Source: Rhodanobacter denitrificans
GTDB lineage: Bacteria; Pseudomonadota; Gammaproteobacteria; Xanthomonadales; Rhodanobacteraceae
NCBI GenBank assembly: GCA_017848855.1
Contig: JAFIHF010000057.1
Location: 1 to 52,764, forward strand
Length of the DNA stretch: 52,764 nt
Direction: 5' to 3'
Made by a program: the position numbers and the translations under genes
The notes under the pieces: generated by a model
What the model saw: the letters and a program-made list of their open reading frames with translations, nothing else
What the model was told of the DNA's origin: nothing
Databases searched by the model: none
Part shown: positions 39,116-51,123 of the stretch, piece by piece
How positions within the stretch are numbered: position 1 is the stretch's first letter
How the letters are laid out: every line of letters begins with the position of its first letter

Positions 39116-40276
39116 ATGCGCATCGGTATCGTCAGCGAAACCTGGCCGCCGGAGATCAACGGCGTGGCGCTCACCGTGCACGGGCTTGCCGCCGGGCTCG
39201 CCGCGCGCGGCCATTCCATCGACGTGGTGCGGCCGCGCCAGGCACGGCCGCGCATGGCCGAACCGGGTTTCGACACGCTGTTCACTCGCGGCGTGGCGCT
39301 GCCGCGCTACCCCGGCCTGCGCCTCGGCCTGCCGGCCGGGCAGGCTCTGCGCGAACGCTGGACGCTGGAGCGCCCCGACGCGATCTACATCGCCACCGAA
39401 GGCCCGCTCGGCGGGTCGGCGCTGCGCGCGGCCAACGCCTTGCGCATCCCGGTGGCGACCGGCTTCCACACGCGCTTCGACAGCTACGCCGGCCACTACG
39501 GCCTGCGCTGGCTCACGCCGCTGGTACGCGGCCACCTGCGCCGCTTCCATCGCCGCGCCGCCGCCACCCTCGTGCCCACCGAGGCGCTGGCGCGGGAGCT
39601 CGCCGCGCTCGGCGTGGACAACGCGCGCCTGCTGCGCCGCGCGGTGGACACGCAACTGTTCCATCCCGGCCGGCGCGATCCGGCGCTGCGCGCGCAGTGG
39701 GGCGTCGACGCCGGCACGTCGGTGATGCTGTACGTGGGCCGCATCGCGCCGGAGAAGAACCTCGAACTCGCGGTGCAAGCCTTCCGCGCCGCGCAGCGGC
39801 AACTGCCCGCCATGCGCTACGTGTGGGTGGGCGACGGCCCCGCGCGCGCCGCGCTGCAGGCCGCGCACCCGGACTTCGTCTTCGCCGGCGTGCAGCGCGG
39901 CGAGGCGCTGGCGCGGCATATCGCCAGCGCGGACCTGTTCCCCTTCCCCAGCCTCAGCGAAACCTTCGGCAACGTGATCCTGGAGGCGCTGGCCTGCGGC
40001 CTGCCGGTGGTGGCCTACCGCGAAGGCGCGGCGCGCGAGCACCTGCGCAACAACTACAACGGCTACTGCATCCCCGCCGGCGAAGCCGCCGCCTTCGTCG
40101 AGGCGACGACCCGGCTGGCGGGCAATCCCGCCCTGATCCGCCACATGGGCCGCGCCGCGCACGAAAGCGTGGCACGGTTGTCGCCGGACTCGGTGATCCG
40201 CGAATTCGAAACCCTGCTGCGCGAACTGGTCGAGGAGCAGCGCCATGAACACGATGCCATCGTCGTCCATGCCTAG
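39116..40276 (+). CDS. GT4-type glycosyltransferase
   Basis: 386 residues, GT-B fold. The N-terminal domain begins RIGIVSETWPPEINGVALTV with the acceptor-side loop PPEINGV and FHTRFDSYAGHYG. The C-terminal nucleotide-sugar domain has LYVGRIAPEKNLELAVQAF, WVGDGPARAAL and PSLSETFGNVILEALACGLP (the EX7E motif). It is similar in pattern to mannosyltransferases acting on diacylglycerol or phosphatidylinositol-like lipids, so glycolipid synthesis is plausible. It overlaps the PAP2 gene by 32 bases. Confidence 0.9.
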   Translation: MRIGIVSETWPPEINGVALTVHGLAAGLAARGHSIDVVRPRQARPRMAEPGFDTLFTRGVALPRYPGLRLGLPAGQALRERWTLERPDAIYIATEGPLGGSALRAANALRIPVATGFHTRFDSYAGHYGLRWLTPLVRGHLRRFHRRAAATLVPTEALARELAALGVDNARLLRRAVDTQLFHPGRRDPALRAQWGVDAGTSVMLYVGRIAPEKNLELAVQAFRAAQRQLPAMRYVWVGDGPARAALQAAHPDFVFAGVQRGEALARHIASADLFPFPSLSETFGNVILEALACGLPVVAYREGAAREHLRNNYNGYCIPAGEAAAFVEATTRLAGNPALIRHMGRAAHESVARLSPDSVIREFETLLRELVEEQRHEHDAIVVHA

Positions 40277-40802
40277 AAGCCTGGCTTTTGACCGTCGCGT
40301 CTGCGTGGCGGCGAACCGCTGGGGCACGCGGCGCGCGGTGGGCGCATGCTTCGGTATCGTCAGCCGGCTCGGCGACGGCCTGTTCTGGTACGCGCTGATG
40401 CTGGCGCTGGCCGCGCTGGACGGCCGGCGCGGCCTGCTCGCCGCCACGCACATGGCCGCCACCGGGCTGGCCGCCCTGCTGCTCTATCGGCTGCTGAAGC
40501 GGCACACGCGCCGGCCGCGTCCGTTCCGCGCCTGCCCCGGCGTGATCGCGCACGTGCCGCCGCTGGACGAATTCAGCTTCCCCTCCGGCCACACCTTGCA
40601 GGCGATGGGTTTCACGGTGGTGGCGCTGGCCTGGTATCCGTTGCTCGCACCACTGCTGCTCAGCTTCACCGCGCTGGTCGCCGCGTCGCGCGTGATCCTC
40701 GGCCTGCACTACCCGAGCGACGTGCTGGCCGCGATCGGCATCGGCGGCGCGCTGGGCGCGCTGTCGCTGTGGCTGGTGCACGTCGTCGCCACGCTCGCCT
40801 GA
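40245..40802 (+). CDS. PAP2-family membrane phosphatase
   Basis: 185 residues with about five membrane segments. The three PAP2 motifs are KRHTRRPRPF, FPSGHT and SRVILGLHYPSD. It should dephosphorylate a lipid phosphate such as phosphatidic acid or undecaprenyl pyrophosphate. The start MNTMPSSSMP lies inside the end of the glycosyltransferase gene (32-base overlap), indicating coupling. Joint work on a glycolipid (phosphatidate to diacylglycerol, then glycosylation) is an attractive inference. Confidence 0.9.
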   Translation: MNTMPSSSMPRSLAFDRRVCVAANRWGTRRAVGACFGIVSRLGDGLFWYALMLALAALDGRRGLLAATHMAATGLAALLLYRLLKRHTRRPRPFRACPGVIAHVPPLDEFSFPSGHTLQAMGFTVVALAWYPLLAPLLLSFTALVAASRVILGLHYPSDVLAAIGIGGALGALSLWLVHVVATLA

Positions 40803-41035
40803 GCAATTCCTGCGCAGCGCGTCGCGCAAGGTTTTCGCATCAGGCACTTGGCCCACCTATCCACAGGCTTTGCCCACACGCTTCCACAATCGCTGTGGAA
40901 AACGCGCGGCGCGCTGCGCAGAAATTCGCCAGCGCGTGCCAAGTGCCTGTCGCCAAAGCGGCGAACGCGGCTTGTCCACAGCTTTGTTCGGCAGGCATCC
41001 ACACCGGCTGTGGAAAACCTCGCTACGGAAACGAC
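40803..41035. other. Intergenic region with nested inverted repeats and a duplicated DnaA-box-like module
   Basis: No gene. It contains a perfect 12-bp inverted pair CAGGCACTTGGC (40841-40852 with 40938-40949), an 11-bp pair TGCGCAGCGCG (40811-40821 with 40910-40920), and two related 46-bp units (40858-40903 and 40973-41018). Each unit has T-TCCACAG, TCCACA and CTGTGGAAAAC. The motifs TATCCACA, TTGTCCACA and TTTTCCACA (reverse) are each close to the DnaA box TTATCCACA. Confidence 0.65.
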
Positions 41036-41057
41036 GATGCCGCCCGTGGGCGGCATC
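41036..41057 (-). terminator. Hairpin downstream of accD
   Basis: GATGCCGCCC pairs perfectly with GGGCGGCATC across two bases, 24 bases past the accD stop codon. No T-tract follows on the minus strand. Confidence 0.55.
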
Positions 41058-41080
41058 GTGTCACGCGATGAAGCAAGGCC

Positions 41081-41950
<870 letters not shown>

Positions 41951-42041
41951 AGCGACGCCTCTGGTGAAGCGCGCATTCTAGCCGAGAACGCCGGGGCACT
42001 CCGGACGGCGGCGTGTGGTGGTTGGCGCTCCCTCTCCCCAG

Positions 42042-42073
42042 CCCTCTCCCCCAAGCAAGCTTGGGGGAGAGGG
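42042..42073. repeat. REP-type hairpin between trpA and accD
   Basis: CCCTCTCCCCCAAGC pairs perfectly with GCTTGGGGGAGAGGG across two bases, identical to 26601-26632 in the his operon. It starts 7 bases past the trpA stop codon and may also act as a terminator or mRNA stabiliser. Confidence 0.9.
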
Positions 42074-42080
42074 GATAAAG

Positions 42081-42880
42081 CTAAGCGCGCGCATCCAGCG
42101 CGGCGCGGATCGGCGCAAGGAAACCTTGGGCGCATCCGGCGATATCCTCCGCCGACGTCGCGCCTGCCAACCGCTCCACCAGCGCGCTGCCGATCACCAC
42201 CGCGTCGGCGAAACCGGCGATGGCCTTCGCGCTTTCGGCATCGCGCACGCCGAAGCCCACCGCCACCGGCGCATTGGCGTGCGCGCGCAGCTCGGCCACG
42301 CGCGCGGCGATGTCCGTGGTGCTCAGCCGCGCGGCGCCGGTGATGCCGGCGAACGACACGTAGTAGAGGAAGCCCGCGGCCGCCTGGCACAGCTGCGCCA
42401 GGCGCTCCGGTGCCGTGGTCGGCGCGGCGAGCAGGATCTGCCGCAGGCCCGCCTCGCGCAGCGGCGCCAGCACCACCGATTCCTCCAGCGGGCAGTCCAC
42501 CAGCAGCACGCCGTCCACGCCGGCCTGCACGGCTTCCTGCGCGAAGCGTTCGTAGCCGTGGATCTCGATGGGGTTCAGATAGCCCATCAGCACCACCGGC
42601 GTGTCCGCATCGAGTTGGCGGAACTGCGCCACCCAGCCGAGCACGTCGGCCAGCCCCACGCCCGCGGCGATGGCACGCTCGCTGGCGTGCTGGATCACCG
42701 GGCCATCAGCCATCGGATCGGAGAACGGCACGCCCAGTTCGATCAGGTCGGCGCCGGCTTCGACCAGTGCGTGCATCAGCGCCACGGCGTGCTCGGGCGA
42801 CGGATCGCCCGCAGTGACGAACGGAATCAGGCCGGTGCGGCCGGCAGCCTTCAGCACGACGAAGCGGCGGTCGATACGGT

Positions 42881-42884
<4 letters not shown>
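42081..42884 (-). CDS. trpA: Tryptophan synthase alpha subunit
   Basis: 267 residues, TIM barrel. It cleaves indole-3-glycerol phosphate to indole, which is channelled to TrpB. Catalytic E49 and D60 are in [19 protein letters not shown]. Other signatures are [21 protein letters not shown] and [11 protein letters not shown]. It overlaps trpB by four bases (ATGA). Confidence 0.96.
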
Positions 42885-44092
<1,208 letters not shown>

Positions 44093-44132
44093 GGCGATGT
44101 CATCCAGAAAGCCAGCAACAGGCTCACACCTT

Positions 44133-44148
44133 AGCGCCGTCCGGCGCT
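44133..44148. promoter_or_regulatory. Palindrome between trpB and the LysR gene
   Basis: AGCGCCG and CGGCGCT are separated by two bases, flanked by TCACA on the left and TGTGA on the right. It lies midway between the two divergent starts and is a candidate LysR-type operator for the trp genes. Confidence 0.4.
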
Positions 44149-44195
44149 GTGAAAAAGCGAAAAGATCGCCACGATACTTGAGCTAGACTCACAGC

Positions 44196-45089
44196 ATGTC
44201 GGATCGCGACCTGCCCTCGCTGAATGCCCTGCGCGCCTTCGAGGCCGCCGCGCGACTGGGCAGCATGAGCCTCGCCGCACAGGAGCTGCACGTGACCCAC
44301 GGCGCGGTGAGCCGCCAGGTACGCGCGCTGGAGGAGGCGCTGGGCCAGCCGCTGTTCGTCCGCCAGGGGCGCGGCGTCGCGCTCACCGCGATCGGCCAGC
44401 AGTTGCGCGAACAGTGCAGCGCCGCGTTCGGGCAGTTGCGCGAGGCCTGGCTGCAGTTGCGCCATGCGCGCGCCAGCGCCGCCTTCGTGCTGGGCTGTTC
44501 CGGCAGCGTGCTGGCGCGCTGGGTGATCCCGCGGCTGGAGCGCCTGCGCCACGAATTGCCCGCGCTGACCCTGCACCTGGCCGTGCAGGAGGAACCTGTG
44601 GCCGCGCATCTGGCCGACGTGGATGCCGCCCTGCTGCTGGCCGCGCCGCCCTGGCCCGCGGGCTGGCAGGTGCACGAGCTGGCGCCGGAACGCATCGGCC
44701 CGGTGCTCAGCCCACGCTACCCCGGCGCCGAACGCCTGCACGAGTCGCCCGCCAGCGCGCTGTGCGAGGAACCGCTGCTGCACACCGCCTCGCGCCCGCA
44801 GGCTTGGCCGGAATGGGCACGCGCGATGGAACTGCCGCCCGAATCGCTGCAGCAGACGCAGGCCCTGCCCCATCTGTACTTCCTGCTCGAAGCCGCCGCC
44901 GCGGGGCTGGGCGTGGCGATCGCGCCGCAGCCGCTGGTGGCCGACGACCTCGCCAGCGGGCGTCTGCTGGCGCCCTGGGGTTTCCGCGAGACGAGCGCGC
45001 GCTGGGTGCTGGTTTCGGCGCGCCACGGCGACGATCCGCGGCTCGCCACGCTGGCCGGCTGGCTGCGCAAGGAACTGGTGGAAGCCTGA
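44196..45089 (+). CDS. LysR-family regulator, probably of trpBA (TrpI-like)
   Basis: 297 residues. The N-terminal winged helix-turn-helix (LNALRAFEAAARLGSMSLAA then QELHVTHGAVSRQVRALEE) is of the GcvA/TrpI/AmpR subgroup. The C-terminal effector-binding domain spans ~93-297. It is divergent from trpBA, as trpI is from trpBA in Pseudomonas, where TrpI activates trpBA with indoleglycerol phosphate; that role here is inference from arrangement. It ends one base from the convergent trpF stop. Confidence 0.87.
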   Translation: MSDRDLPSLNALRAFEAAARLGSMSLAAQELHVTHGAVSRQVRALEEALGQPLFVRQGRGVALTAIGQQLREQCSAAFGQLREAWLQLRHARASAAFVLGCSGSVLARWVIPRLERLRHELPALTLHLAVQEEPVAAHLADVDAALLLAAPPWPAGWQVHELAPERIGPVLSPRYPGAERLHESPASALCEEPLLHTASRPQAWPEWARAMELPPESLQQTQALPHLYFLLEAAAAGLGVAIAPQPLVADDLASGRLLAPWGFRETSARWVLVSARHGDDPRLATLAGWLRKELVEA

Positions 45090-45090
45090 T

Positions 45091-45729
45091 TCAGCGCGCC
45101 GACGCGGATTCCCGGTCCGCCGCATGCACTTCGGCCACGAAGGCGGCGAGCTTCGCCGCATCCTTGAGGCCGGGCGCCGATTCCACGCCACTGGCCACGT
45201 CCACCGCCCAGGGCCGCGCCGCGCGGATCGCCGCGCCCACGTTGCCGTCGTGCAGGCCGCCGGCGAGGATCAGCGGCTGCGCCGGATCGCGCGGCAGCAG
45301 CGACCAGTCGAAGGCCTTGCCACTGCCGCCGGCCTCGCCGGCGGCGTGGCCGTCCAGCAGCAGCGCGGCGGCACCCGGGTAGTCGCGCAGGCGCGGCAAG
45401 GCCTTGGCGCCCTCGCCCATCGCGATGGCCTTGAGGTAGCGCCGGCCGAATTGCGCGCACCAGGCGTCGGCTTCGCCGCCGTGGAACTGCAGCAGGTCCG
45501 GCTGCACCGCGTCGATCACGTCCGCAACGAAGGCCGCCTCGTCGTCCATGAACAGCGCCACCGCATCCACGAACGGCGGCAGCGCGCGACGGATCGCCTG
45601 CGCCTGCGCCAGCGACACTCGCCGCTTGCTGCGCGCGGTGAACACCAGGCCGATCGCGTCCACACCGAGCCGCGCGGCCAGCAGCGCATCCTCGACGCGG
45701 GTCATGCCGCAGCATTTGATGCGGGTCAT
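45091..45729 (-). CDS. trpF: Phosphoribosylanthranilate isomerase
   Basis: 212 residues, TIM barrel. It isomerises phosphoribosylanthranilate in tryptophan synthesis. Signatures are [12 protein letters not shown] (catalytic Cys), [45 protein letters not shown] and [17 protein letters not shown] (catalytic Asp). The start MTRIKCCGM overlaps the truA stop (ATGA) with a GAGGT box nine bases upstream; an ATG three codons earlier is possible. Confidence 0.95.
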   Translation of the reverse strand: MTRIKCCGMTRVEDALLAARLGVDAIGLVFTARSKRRVSLAQAQAIRRALPPFVDAVALFMDDEAAFVADVIDAVQPDLLQFHGGEADAWCAQFGRRYLKAIAMGEGAKALPRLRDYPGAAALLLDGHAAGEAGGSGKAFDWSLLPRDPAQPLILAGGLHDGNVGAAIRAARPWAVDVASGVESAPGLKDAAKLAAFVAEVHAADRESASAR

Positions 45730-46496
45730 GGCAGACATACCTCGGCCGGCAAGCCCCAGTGCGCCTCGTAGCGCGGGCCGAGGAAGGTGAGCCCGGACGA
45801 CGGCGCGGTAGGCCCGGCCACTTCGCGGTTGCGGCCGTCCAGCAGTTCGGCCACCCACTCCACTGGCTGCTCGCCGCGCCCCACCGGCAGCAGCGAGCCC
45901 ACGATGTTGCGCACCATGTGATGCAGGAAGGCGTTCGCCTCGATCTCCACGATCACCTGCTCGCCCTCGCGCCGCACGCTCGCCGCCAGCACGCAGCGGC
46001 GCGGATGCGCGGCCTGGCAGGACACCGCGCGGAACGCGGAGAAATCGTGCTCGCCCAGCAGCGCCTGCGCGGCGGCATGCATGCGCGCCGCGTCCAGCGG
46101 CTGGCGCTCCCAGGTTACGTAGCGCGCATCCAGCGCCGCGCGCACCGGCCGGTTGAGGAGGGTGTAGCGGTAGCGCCGGCTGCGCGCGGAAAAGCGCGCG
46201 TGGAACTCGTCGGCCACCGGCTGCGCCCACAGCACCGCCACGCTGCGCGGCAGGTTGGAGGTGGCGCCCAGCAGCCAGCCGCGCATCTCGCGTTCCACCG
46301 GCGCATCGAAATGCACCACCTGGCAGCGGCCATGCACGCCGGCATCGGTGCGGCCCGCGCAGGTCACCTCGACCGGCTGCGCTGCCACCTTCGACAAGGC
46401 CTGTTCCAGCGCACCCTGCACCGTGTTGCCGTGGCTCAGGCGCTGCCAGCCGAGGAAGTCGGTGCCGTCGTATTCGATGCCGAGGGCGATGCGCAT
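45726..46496 (-). CDS. truA: tRNA pseudouridine(38-40) synthase
   Basis: 256 residues. It modifies uridines 38-40 in the tRNA anticodon arm. The catalytic aspartate D51 is in [18 protein letters not shown]. Other signatures are [12 protein letters not shown] and [16 protein letters not shown]. It lies between fimV and trpF, the common gammaproteobacterial order, and overlaps trpF by four bases. Confidence 0.96.
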   Translation of the reverse strand: MRIALGIEYDGTDFLGWQRLSHGNTVQGALEQALSKVAAQPVEVTCAGRTDAGVHGRCQVVHFDAPVEREMRGWLLGATSNLPRSVAVLWAQPVADEFHARFSARSRRYRYTLLNRPVRAALDARYVTWERQPLDAARMHAAAQALLGEHDFSAFRAVSCQAAHPRRCVLAASVRREGEQVIVEIEANAFLHHMVRNIVGSLLPVGRGEQPVEWVAELLDGRNREVAGPTAPSSGLTFLGPRYEAHWGLPAEVCLP

Positions 46497-46636
46497 GGAT
46501 CGGGGAGTTCGCGGAAAGCGTGCAGCGTAACAGGGGTGTATTTACCAGTGCGATCATCCTTGATCGCGAAAGTCAAACGGGCGGCCATCCATGGCCGCAC
46601 TTCTCAAGTTCACTTGCAACCATTTCTGGTCGCGCA

Positions 46637-46670
46637 AAAAGCGAACGGGCCGGCATGGCCGGCCCGTTCG
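46637..46670 (-). terminator. Rho-independent terminator of fimV
   Basis: On the minus strand CGAACGGGCCGGC pairs perfectly with GCCGGCCCGTTCG across three bases, followed by CTTTTTGCG. It starts 25 bases beyond the fimV stop codon and separates fimV from truA. Confidence 0.9.
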
Positions 46671-46694
46671 GGATTCAAGCGCGCAGGAGGCCGC

Positions 46695-48995
46695 TCAGTG
46701 CAGGTCGTCGAGCATGCGCTTGGCCACGTCGCGCTGCATCTGGCTGCCTTCGTGCAGCACCTCTTCCAGCATCGCGCGGGCGCCCTCGGGATCGCCCATG
46801 TCCAGGTAGGCGCGGGCCAGGTCGAGCTTGGTGTCCACCGGGTCGTCGCTGAATTCGCGCGGCTCGATGTCGTGCCCGGCCGGCTGCACCTGCACTTCCG
46901 GCTCGTCGAAGCGCCAGCTCGACGCCGTTTCGTGCAGCGCGGCCGCATCCTCGTCCGCGACGCGATGCGCCACGGCGGGCTCGGCGCCTTCGGCCCGCTT
47001 CGGCGCCGGCTCGTGCGCCGGAGTCAGGTCGAAGTTGAAGTTGTACTCGCTCACCTTGACCGGATTCGCGGGCAGCGGCGGCGGGTTGGCCGGCGCGGGC
47101 GCCGGCGCGGGCTTGGCGGCGTACTGGTCGATGTCGAAGCCGTGGTGCGCCTCGGCCTCGGCCGCCGACACGCCGCCGTGCCTCGCGAACAGCGGATGGG
47201 CGGGCACCAGGTCCTCGCCCATGCGCACCACGTCCTGCCACTCCTCCTGCTGCGGATCGGTGACGTGGGCGTGCATGGCCTCGGCGGCGGCCTCGAAGTG
47301 CTCGACGTCGCGGCGGCCGTAGTACAGGCTCACCAGCTCCAGGTGCAGGCCGATGTCGTCGGGGTGCTCGGCCAGCTGGTCGAGCAACAGGTTCTGGTCG
47401 ACATCGTCGGCGCCGTCGGCCGGCGGCGTCTCGCCGAAGCGGTCGGCCAGCGACGGCGCCAGCTTCGGCGACGCGGCCGCGGGCTTCGCCTTGCGGCGGC
47501 CGAGCAGCGCGCCCAGCAACAGCAGCACGATGACGATGGCGCCCAGCGCCTGCGCCCACAGCTGGGTGTACCAGGGTTCCTCGCTGGCGGCCGGTACGGG
47601 CTTGATCGCCGCCGGCTTGAGCGGCGTGGTGCTGGCCGGCGTCGCGGCCGGCTTGCTCGCCGCGGGTGCGGTCGCCGCGCTGGCCGGGGCCTCCGTCTTG
47701 TTGGCGGCCGCGGCTTCGTTGCCGGCAGCCGGGGCCGAGGCGGCGCTGGCCGGCGACTCCGCCGGCTTCGACGCGTTCGCGCCGGCCGCTGCCGGCGTCG
47801 CGGTCGTTGCCGCCGTCGCGGTCGGCGTCGCGGTCGGCGCCGTGGCCGCATGCGCCGGTTCGGCCGGCTGGCCGGCCGCCTTGCGCGCCGCGGCCAGCTT
47901 CTGCTGCAGCTCGGCGATCTCGTTGTCCTTGAGCGCCAGCAGGCGTTCGTTCTTGCTGTTGATGTCGCTGAGTTCCTTCAGCCGCGACTTCAGGTCCTCG
48001 CCCTGCTGCTGCAGGCTGGCCATGGCTTCCTGGCTGCGCAGCAGGTCCTGGCGCAGGGCGTTGCCCTTGTCCGACCCGCCCGCCGTCGGGGCGGCCTTGC
48101 CGCCCTGCTTCGCCGGCACCAGGGCCAGATGATCGCCCGCACTGCCCGCCGCCGTGGGCGAGCTGGATGCGTCGGCGCGTGTGCCGGCGTCGGCCACGGT
48201 CACCGGCGAACTGCTCACCGTGCCGCTGCGCCAGTCGCCGTTCTGGCGGCGCACTTCCGCCGCGGCGGCGGCCACCGCAACCGCCTCGGCCGCGGCCATG
48301 TCGGGAATGCGCAGCACCGCGCCGGCCTTCAGCGCATTGATGTTGTCGCGATAGAACGCGTCGGGGTTGGCCTGCTTCAGCGCCAGCAGCATCTGGTTGA
48401 CGTCGACGCCGGCCGGCGCCGTCTGGCGCGCCACCGCGGTCAGGGTCTGGCCGCGCGTGACCGGCCCGAAGCGGCCGTTCGCCGCCTGCTCGCCCGCGTT
48501 GGCGCCGGCATGGGCGGCGGGATGCGCGACCGGGGCCGCGGCTGCCGGGCGGGCCGCGGGAGCGGACGGGCGCGATGCGACCTGCGTCGGCGCCGGGCTG
48601 CTGCCGGGCGGGTCGAGCAGGATGGTGTACTCGCGCACGCTCTTGCCGCCGCCGCCCTGGATCTCGATCAGCAGGTCGAGGAACGGATCGTTGACCGCGG
48701 CGTCGCTGGTGATGCGGATCAGCTTGTGGCCGCTGCTGTCGTCGACCACGTTGAAACGCAGGGGAATCGAAGGCCGCCCCCCGGCGACCCCGGCACGCGC
48801 GAATTCCTCGCCCGAGGCCAGTTGCACGCTGAGCTGCTGCAACTCGGCCGGGGTGGCCTGCTGCACCGGGATCTCCGCCAGCAGCGGCTGGCCCAGCGCC
48901 GACTTGACCTGGATCTGGCCCAGGTCCAGCGCCAGCGCCTGGCCGCTGCCCAAGGCCAACGCCACCAGCAGCGGCAGTTTCAACGAACGATTCAT
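46695..48995 (-). CDS. fimV: FimV-type pilus-assembly / polarity protein
   Basis: 766 residues. A signal peptide (MNRSLKLPLLVALALGSGQA) is followed by the FimV N-terminal periplasmic domain (LDLGQIQVKSALGQPLLAEI, ~23-135), a LysM-type domain (FGPVTRGQTLTAVARQT ... LKAGAVLRIPD, ~165-225), a coiled coil (~290-345), a long Ala/Thr/Pro linker (~350-445), one membrane segment (GAIVIVLLLLGALLGRRKA) and an acidic cytoplasmic tail ending in a FimV C-terminal TPR motif (DTKLDLARAYLDMGDPEGAR). It anchors type IV pilus and polar regulators in relatives. The start has a GGGGGAG box upstream. A strong terminator follows. Confidence 0.93.
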   Translation of the reverse strand: MNRSLKLPLLVALALGSGQALALDLGQIQVKSALGQPLLAEIPVQQATPAELQQLSVQLASGEEFARAGVAGGRPSIPLRFNVVDDSSGHKLIRITSDAAVNDPFLDLLIEIQGGGGKSVREYTILLDPPGSSPAPTQVASRPSAPAARPAAAAPVAHPAAHAGANAGEQAANGRFGPVTRGQTLTAVARQTAPAGVDVNQMLLALKQANPDAFYRDNINALKAGAVLRIPDMAAAEAVAVAAAAAEVRRQNGDWRSGTVSSSPVTVADAGTRADASSSPTAAGSAGDHLALVPAKQGGKAAPTAGGSDKGNALRQDLLRSQEAMASLQQQGEDLKSRLKELSDINSKNERLLALKDNEIAELQQKLAAARKAAGQPAEPAHAATAPTATPTATAATTATPAAAGANASKPAESPASAASAPAAGNEAAAANKTEAPASAATAPAASKPAATPASTTPLKPAAIKPVPAASEEPWYTQLWAQALGAIVIVLLLLGALLGRRKAKPAAASPKLAPSLADRFGETPPADGADDVDQNLLLDQLAEHPDDIGLHLELVSLYYGRRDVEHFEAAAEAMHAHVTDPQQEEWQDVVRMGEDLVPAHPLFARHGGVSAAEAEAHHGFDIDQYAAKPAPAPAPANPPPLPANPVKVSEYNFNFDLTPAHEPAPKRAEGAEPAVAHRVADEDAAALHETASSWRFDEPEVQVQPAGHDIEPREFSDDPVDTKLDLARAYLDMGDPEGARAMLEEVLHEGSQMQRDVAKRMLDDLH

Positions 48996-49170
48996 CACGC
49001 GCTCCCCCGAACTAGCCATGGCCTCAGGTGAGGCCGCCACGATGGCGACACTATTGGCCAGACGAGGCGCCACTTTAGTTAGATGCGGACGGATCAACAA
49101 TAGCCGGATCGCAGACTTGCGACGCATTGCTGCCGCGCATTCCAGTAACCGGCGGCGGGCGCCGGGGCGT

Positions 49171-49469
49171 TCAGCGCCCCGTGCCGGCGGCCGCCCCGGC
49201 CTGCTGCACCGCCTGCAGCTGACGCTGCAGCTCGGCGATTTTCGCGTCCTGCTGCTTGAGCCGCTCGGCGGCCGCGCGGCCGCCGGACTCCTGCACGGCC
49301 ACGTCGTGCTGCAGGCGCTGCACCTCGGCACGCTGCCGGGCCAAGGTGGCCGCGTCCTGCGGCGTGGCCTTGGCGGCGCGCGCGGCGGCACCGGCCGGCG
49401 GTTCCACGCGCGCCCACGACGGCGCGGACGCCAGCAGCGCGGCCAGCGCCAGCCCATGCATGGCGCGCC

Positions 49470-49473
<4 letters not shown>
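49171..49473 (-). CDS. Small exported coiled-coil protein between asd and fimV
   Basis: About 100 residues. A likely signal peptide (MRRAMHGLALAALLASAPSW, cleavage near SWA-RV) leads to an alanine-rich stretch and then a coiled coil from ~45 (AEVQRLQHDVAVQESGGRAA and RLKQQDAKIAELQRQLQAVQ). The GTG start at 49473 overlaps the asd stop (GTGA) and gives a positively charged signal; an ATG four codons later is the alternative. No family is recognised. The location between asd and fimV suggests an envelope or pilus-related role, but that is a guess. Confidence 0.7.
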
Positions 49474-50498
<1,025 letters not shown>

Positions 50499-50717
50499 CG
50501 GGTGGGTTCTGTCTGGGGTGTGGGAAAGGCACGCCGGCCGCGGCCGGCGCTTCGGGATTCAGGAACTTCGGGAATGCCGCGCATGCGGGCCGAAATCGAA
50601 ACACGCCGGCTCATTGTCCACCGCCGCGGCGGCCATGACACGGCGGTGATCGGTCGCAGCGAGGGCGATAGGCGGGCCGGGCAGCGCGTTGTCGGGCACG
50701 GACAGGTGCGGCATCCG
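50499..50717. other. Intergenic region upstream of asd
   Basis: 219 bases without a convincing gene. It contains a GCCGGCCGCGGCCGGC palindrome (50532-50547) and several CGGCGG-type short inverted repeats, but no clear promoter motif was seen. Confidence 0.5.
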
Positions 50718-51104
50718 TCACGCCCCCGCCATGGCGCGGACGGCGGGATAGATCTCGTCCGCCATCCAGTAATACGCCAGCGCCATCGCGAACAGGGTGC
50801 CGAACGTCCACAGCATCCAGCGCCGGCGGCGCCAGGCCGCGCGGTACGCCGAGCACTGCAGCGGCAAGTCGGCCAGGTAGGCCGCGCAATAACAGGCATT
50901 CGCCAGCACCGCCAGCACGAGCAGGGCCAGCACCGGCTCGAACTTCAGCGCGGCGCGGAAGTACGGCCACGCGGCCACGACCCAGCCGACCACCACGGCG
51001 GCCAGCAGCAGGTTGAAGGCGATGCGGCGCGACTCCCAGTAACGGATCGCGTCACCGAGTGCGTCCCGCAGCGGGATATGCGCGGGTTTCGACAATGTCG
51101 TCAT
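50718..51104 (-). CDS. Small membrane protein of unknown function
   Basis: 128 residues with three predicted membrane segments: FNLLLAAVVVGWVVAAWPYF (~31-50), VLALLVLAVLANACYCAAYL (~58-78) and MLWTFGTLFAMALAYYWMA (~97-116). A charged start (SKPAHIPLRDALGDAIRYWE) and the loop CSAYRAAWRRRRW are notable. No family is recognised. The ATG at 51104 has GGAGG eight bases upstream; a TTG two codons earlier is possible. It starts 19 bases after aroC and is probably co-transcribed with it. Confidence 0.75.
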   Translation of the reverse strand: MTTLSKPAHIPLRDALGDAIRYWESRRIAFNLLLAAVVVGWVVAAWPYFRAALKFEPVLALLVLAVLANACYCAAYLADLPLQCSAYRAAWRRRRWMLWTFGTLFAMALAYYWMADEIYPAVRAMAGA

Positions 51105-51123
51105 GGCCAATCCTCCGCCGCCT

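Noticed and set aside
44093-44195. trp attenuator (leader peptide with tandem Trp codons)
   Set aside because: No short frame with consecutive TGG codons followed by alternative hairpins was seen; the divergent LysR gene is the likelier control.
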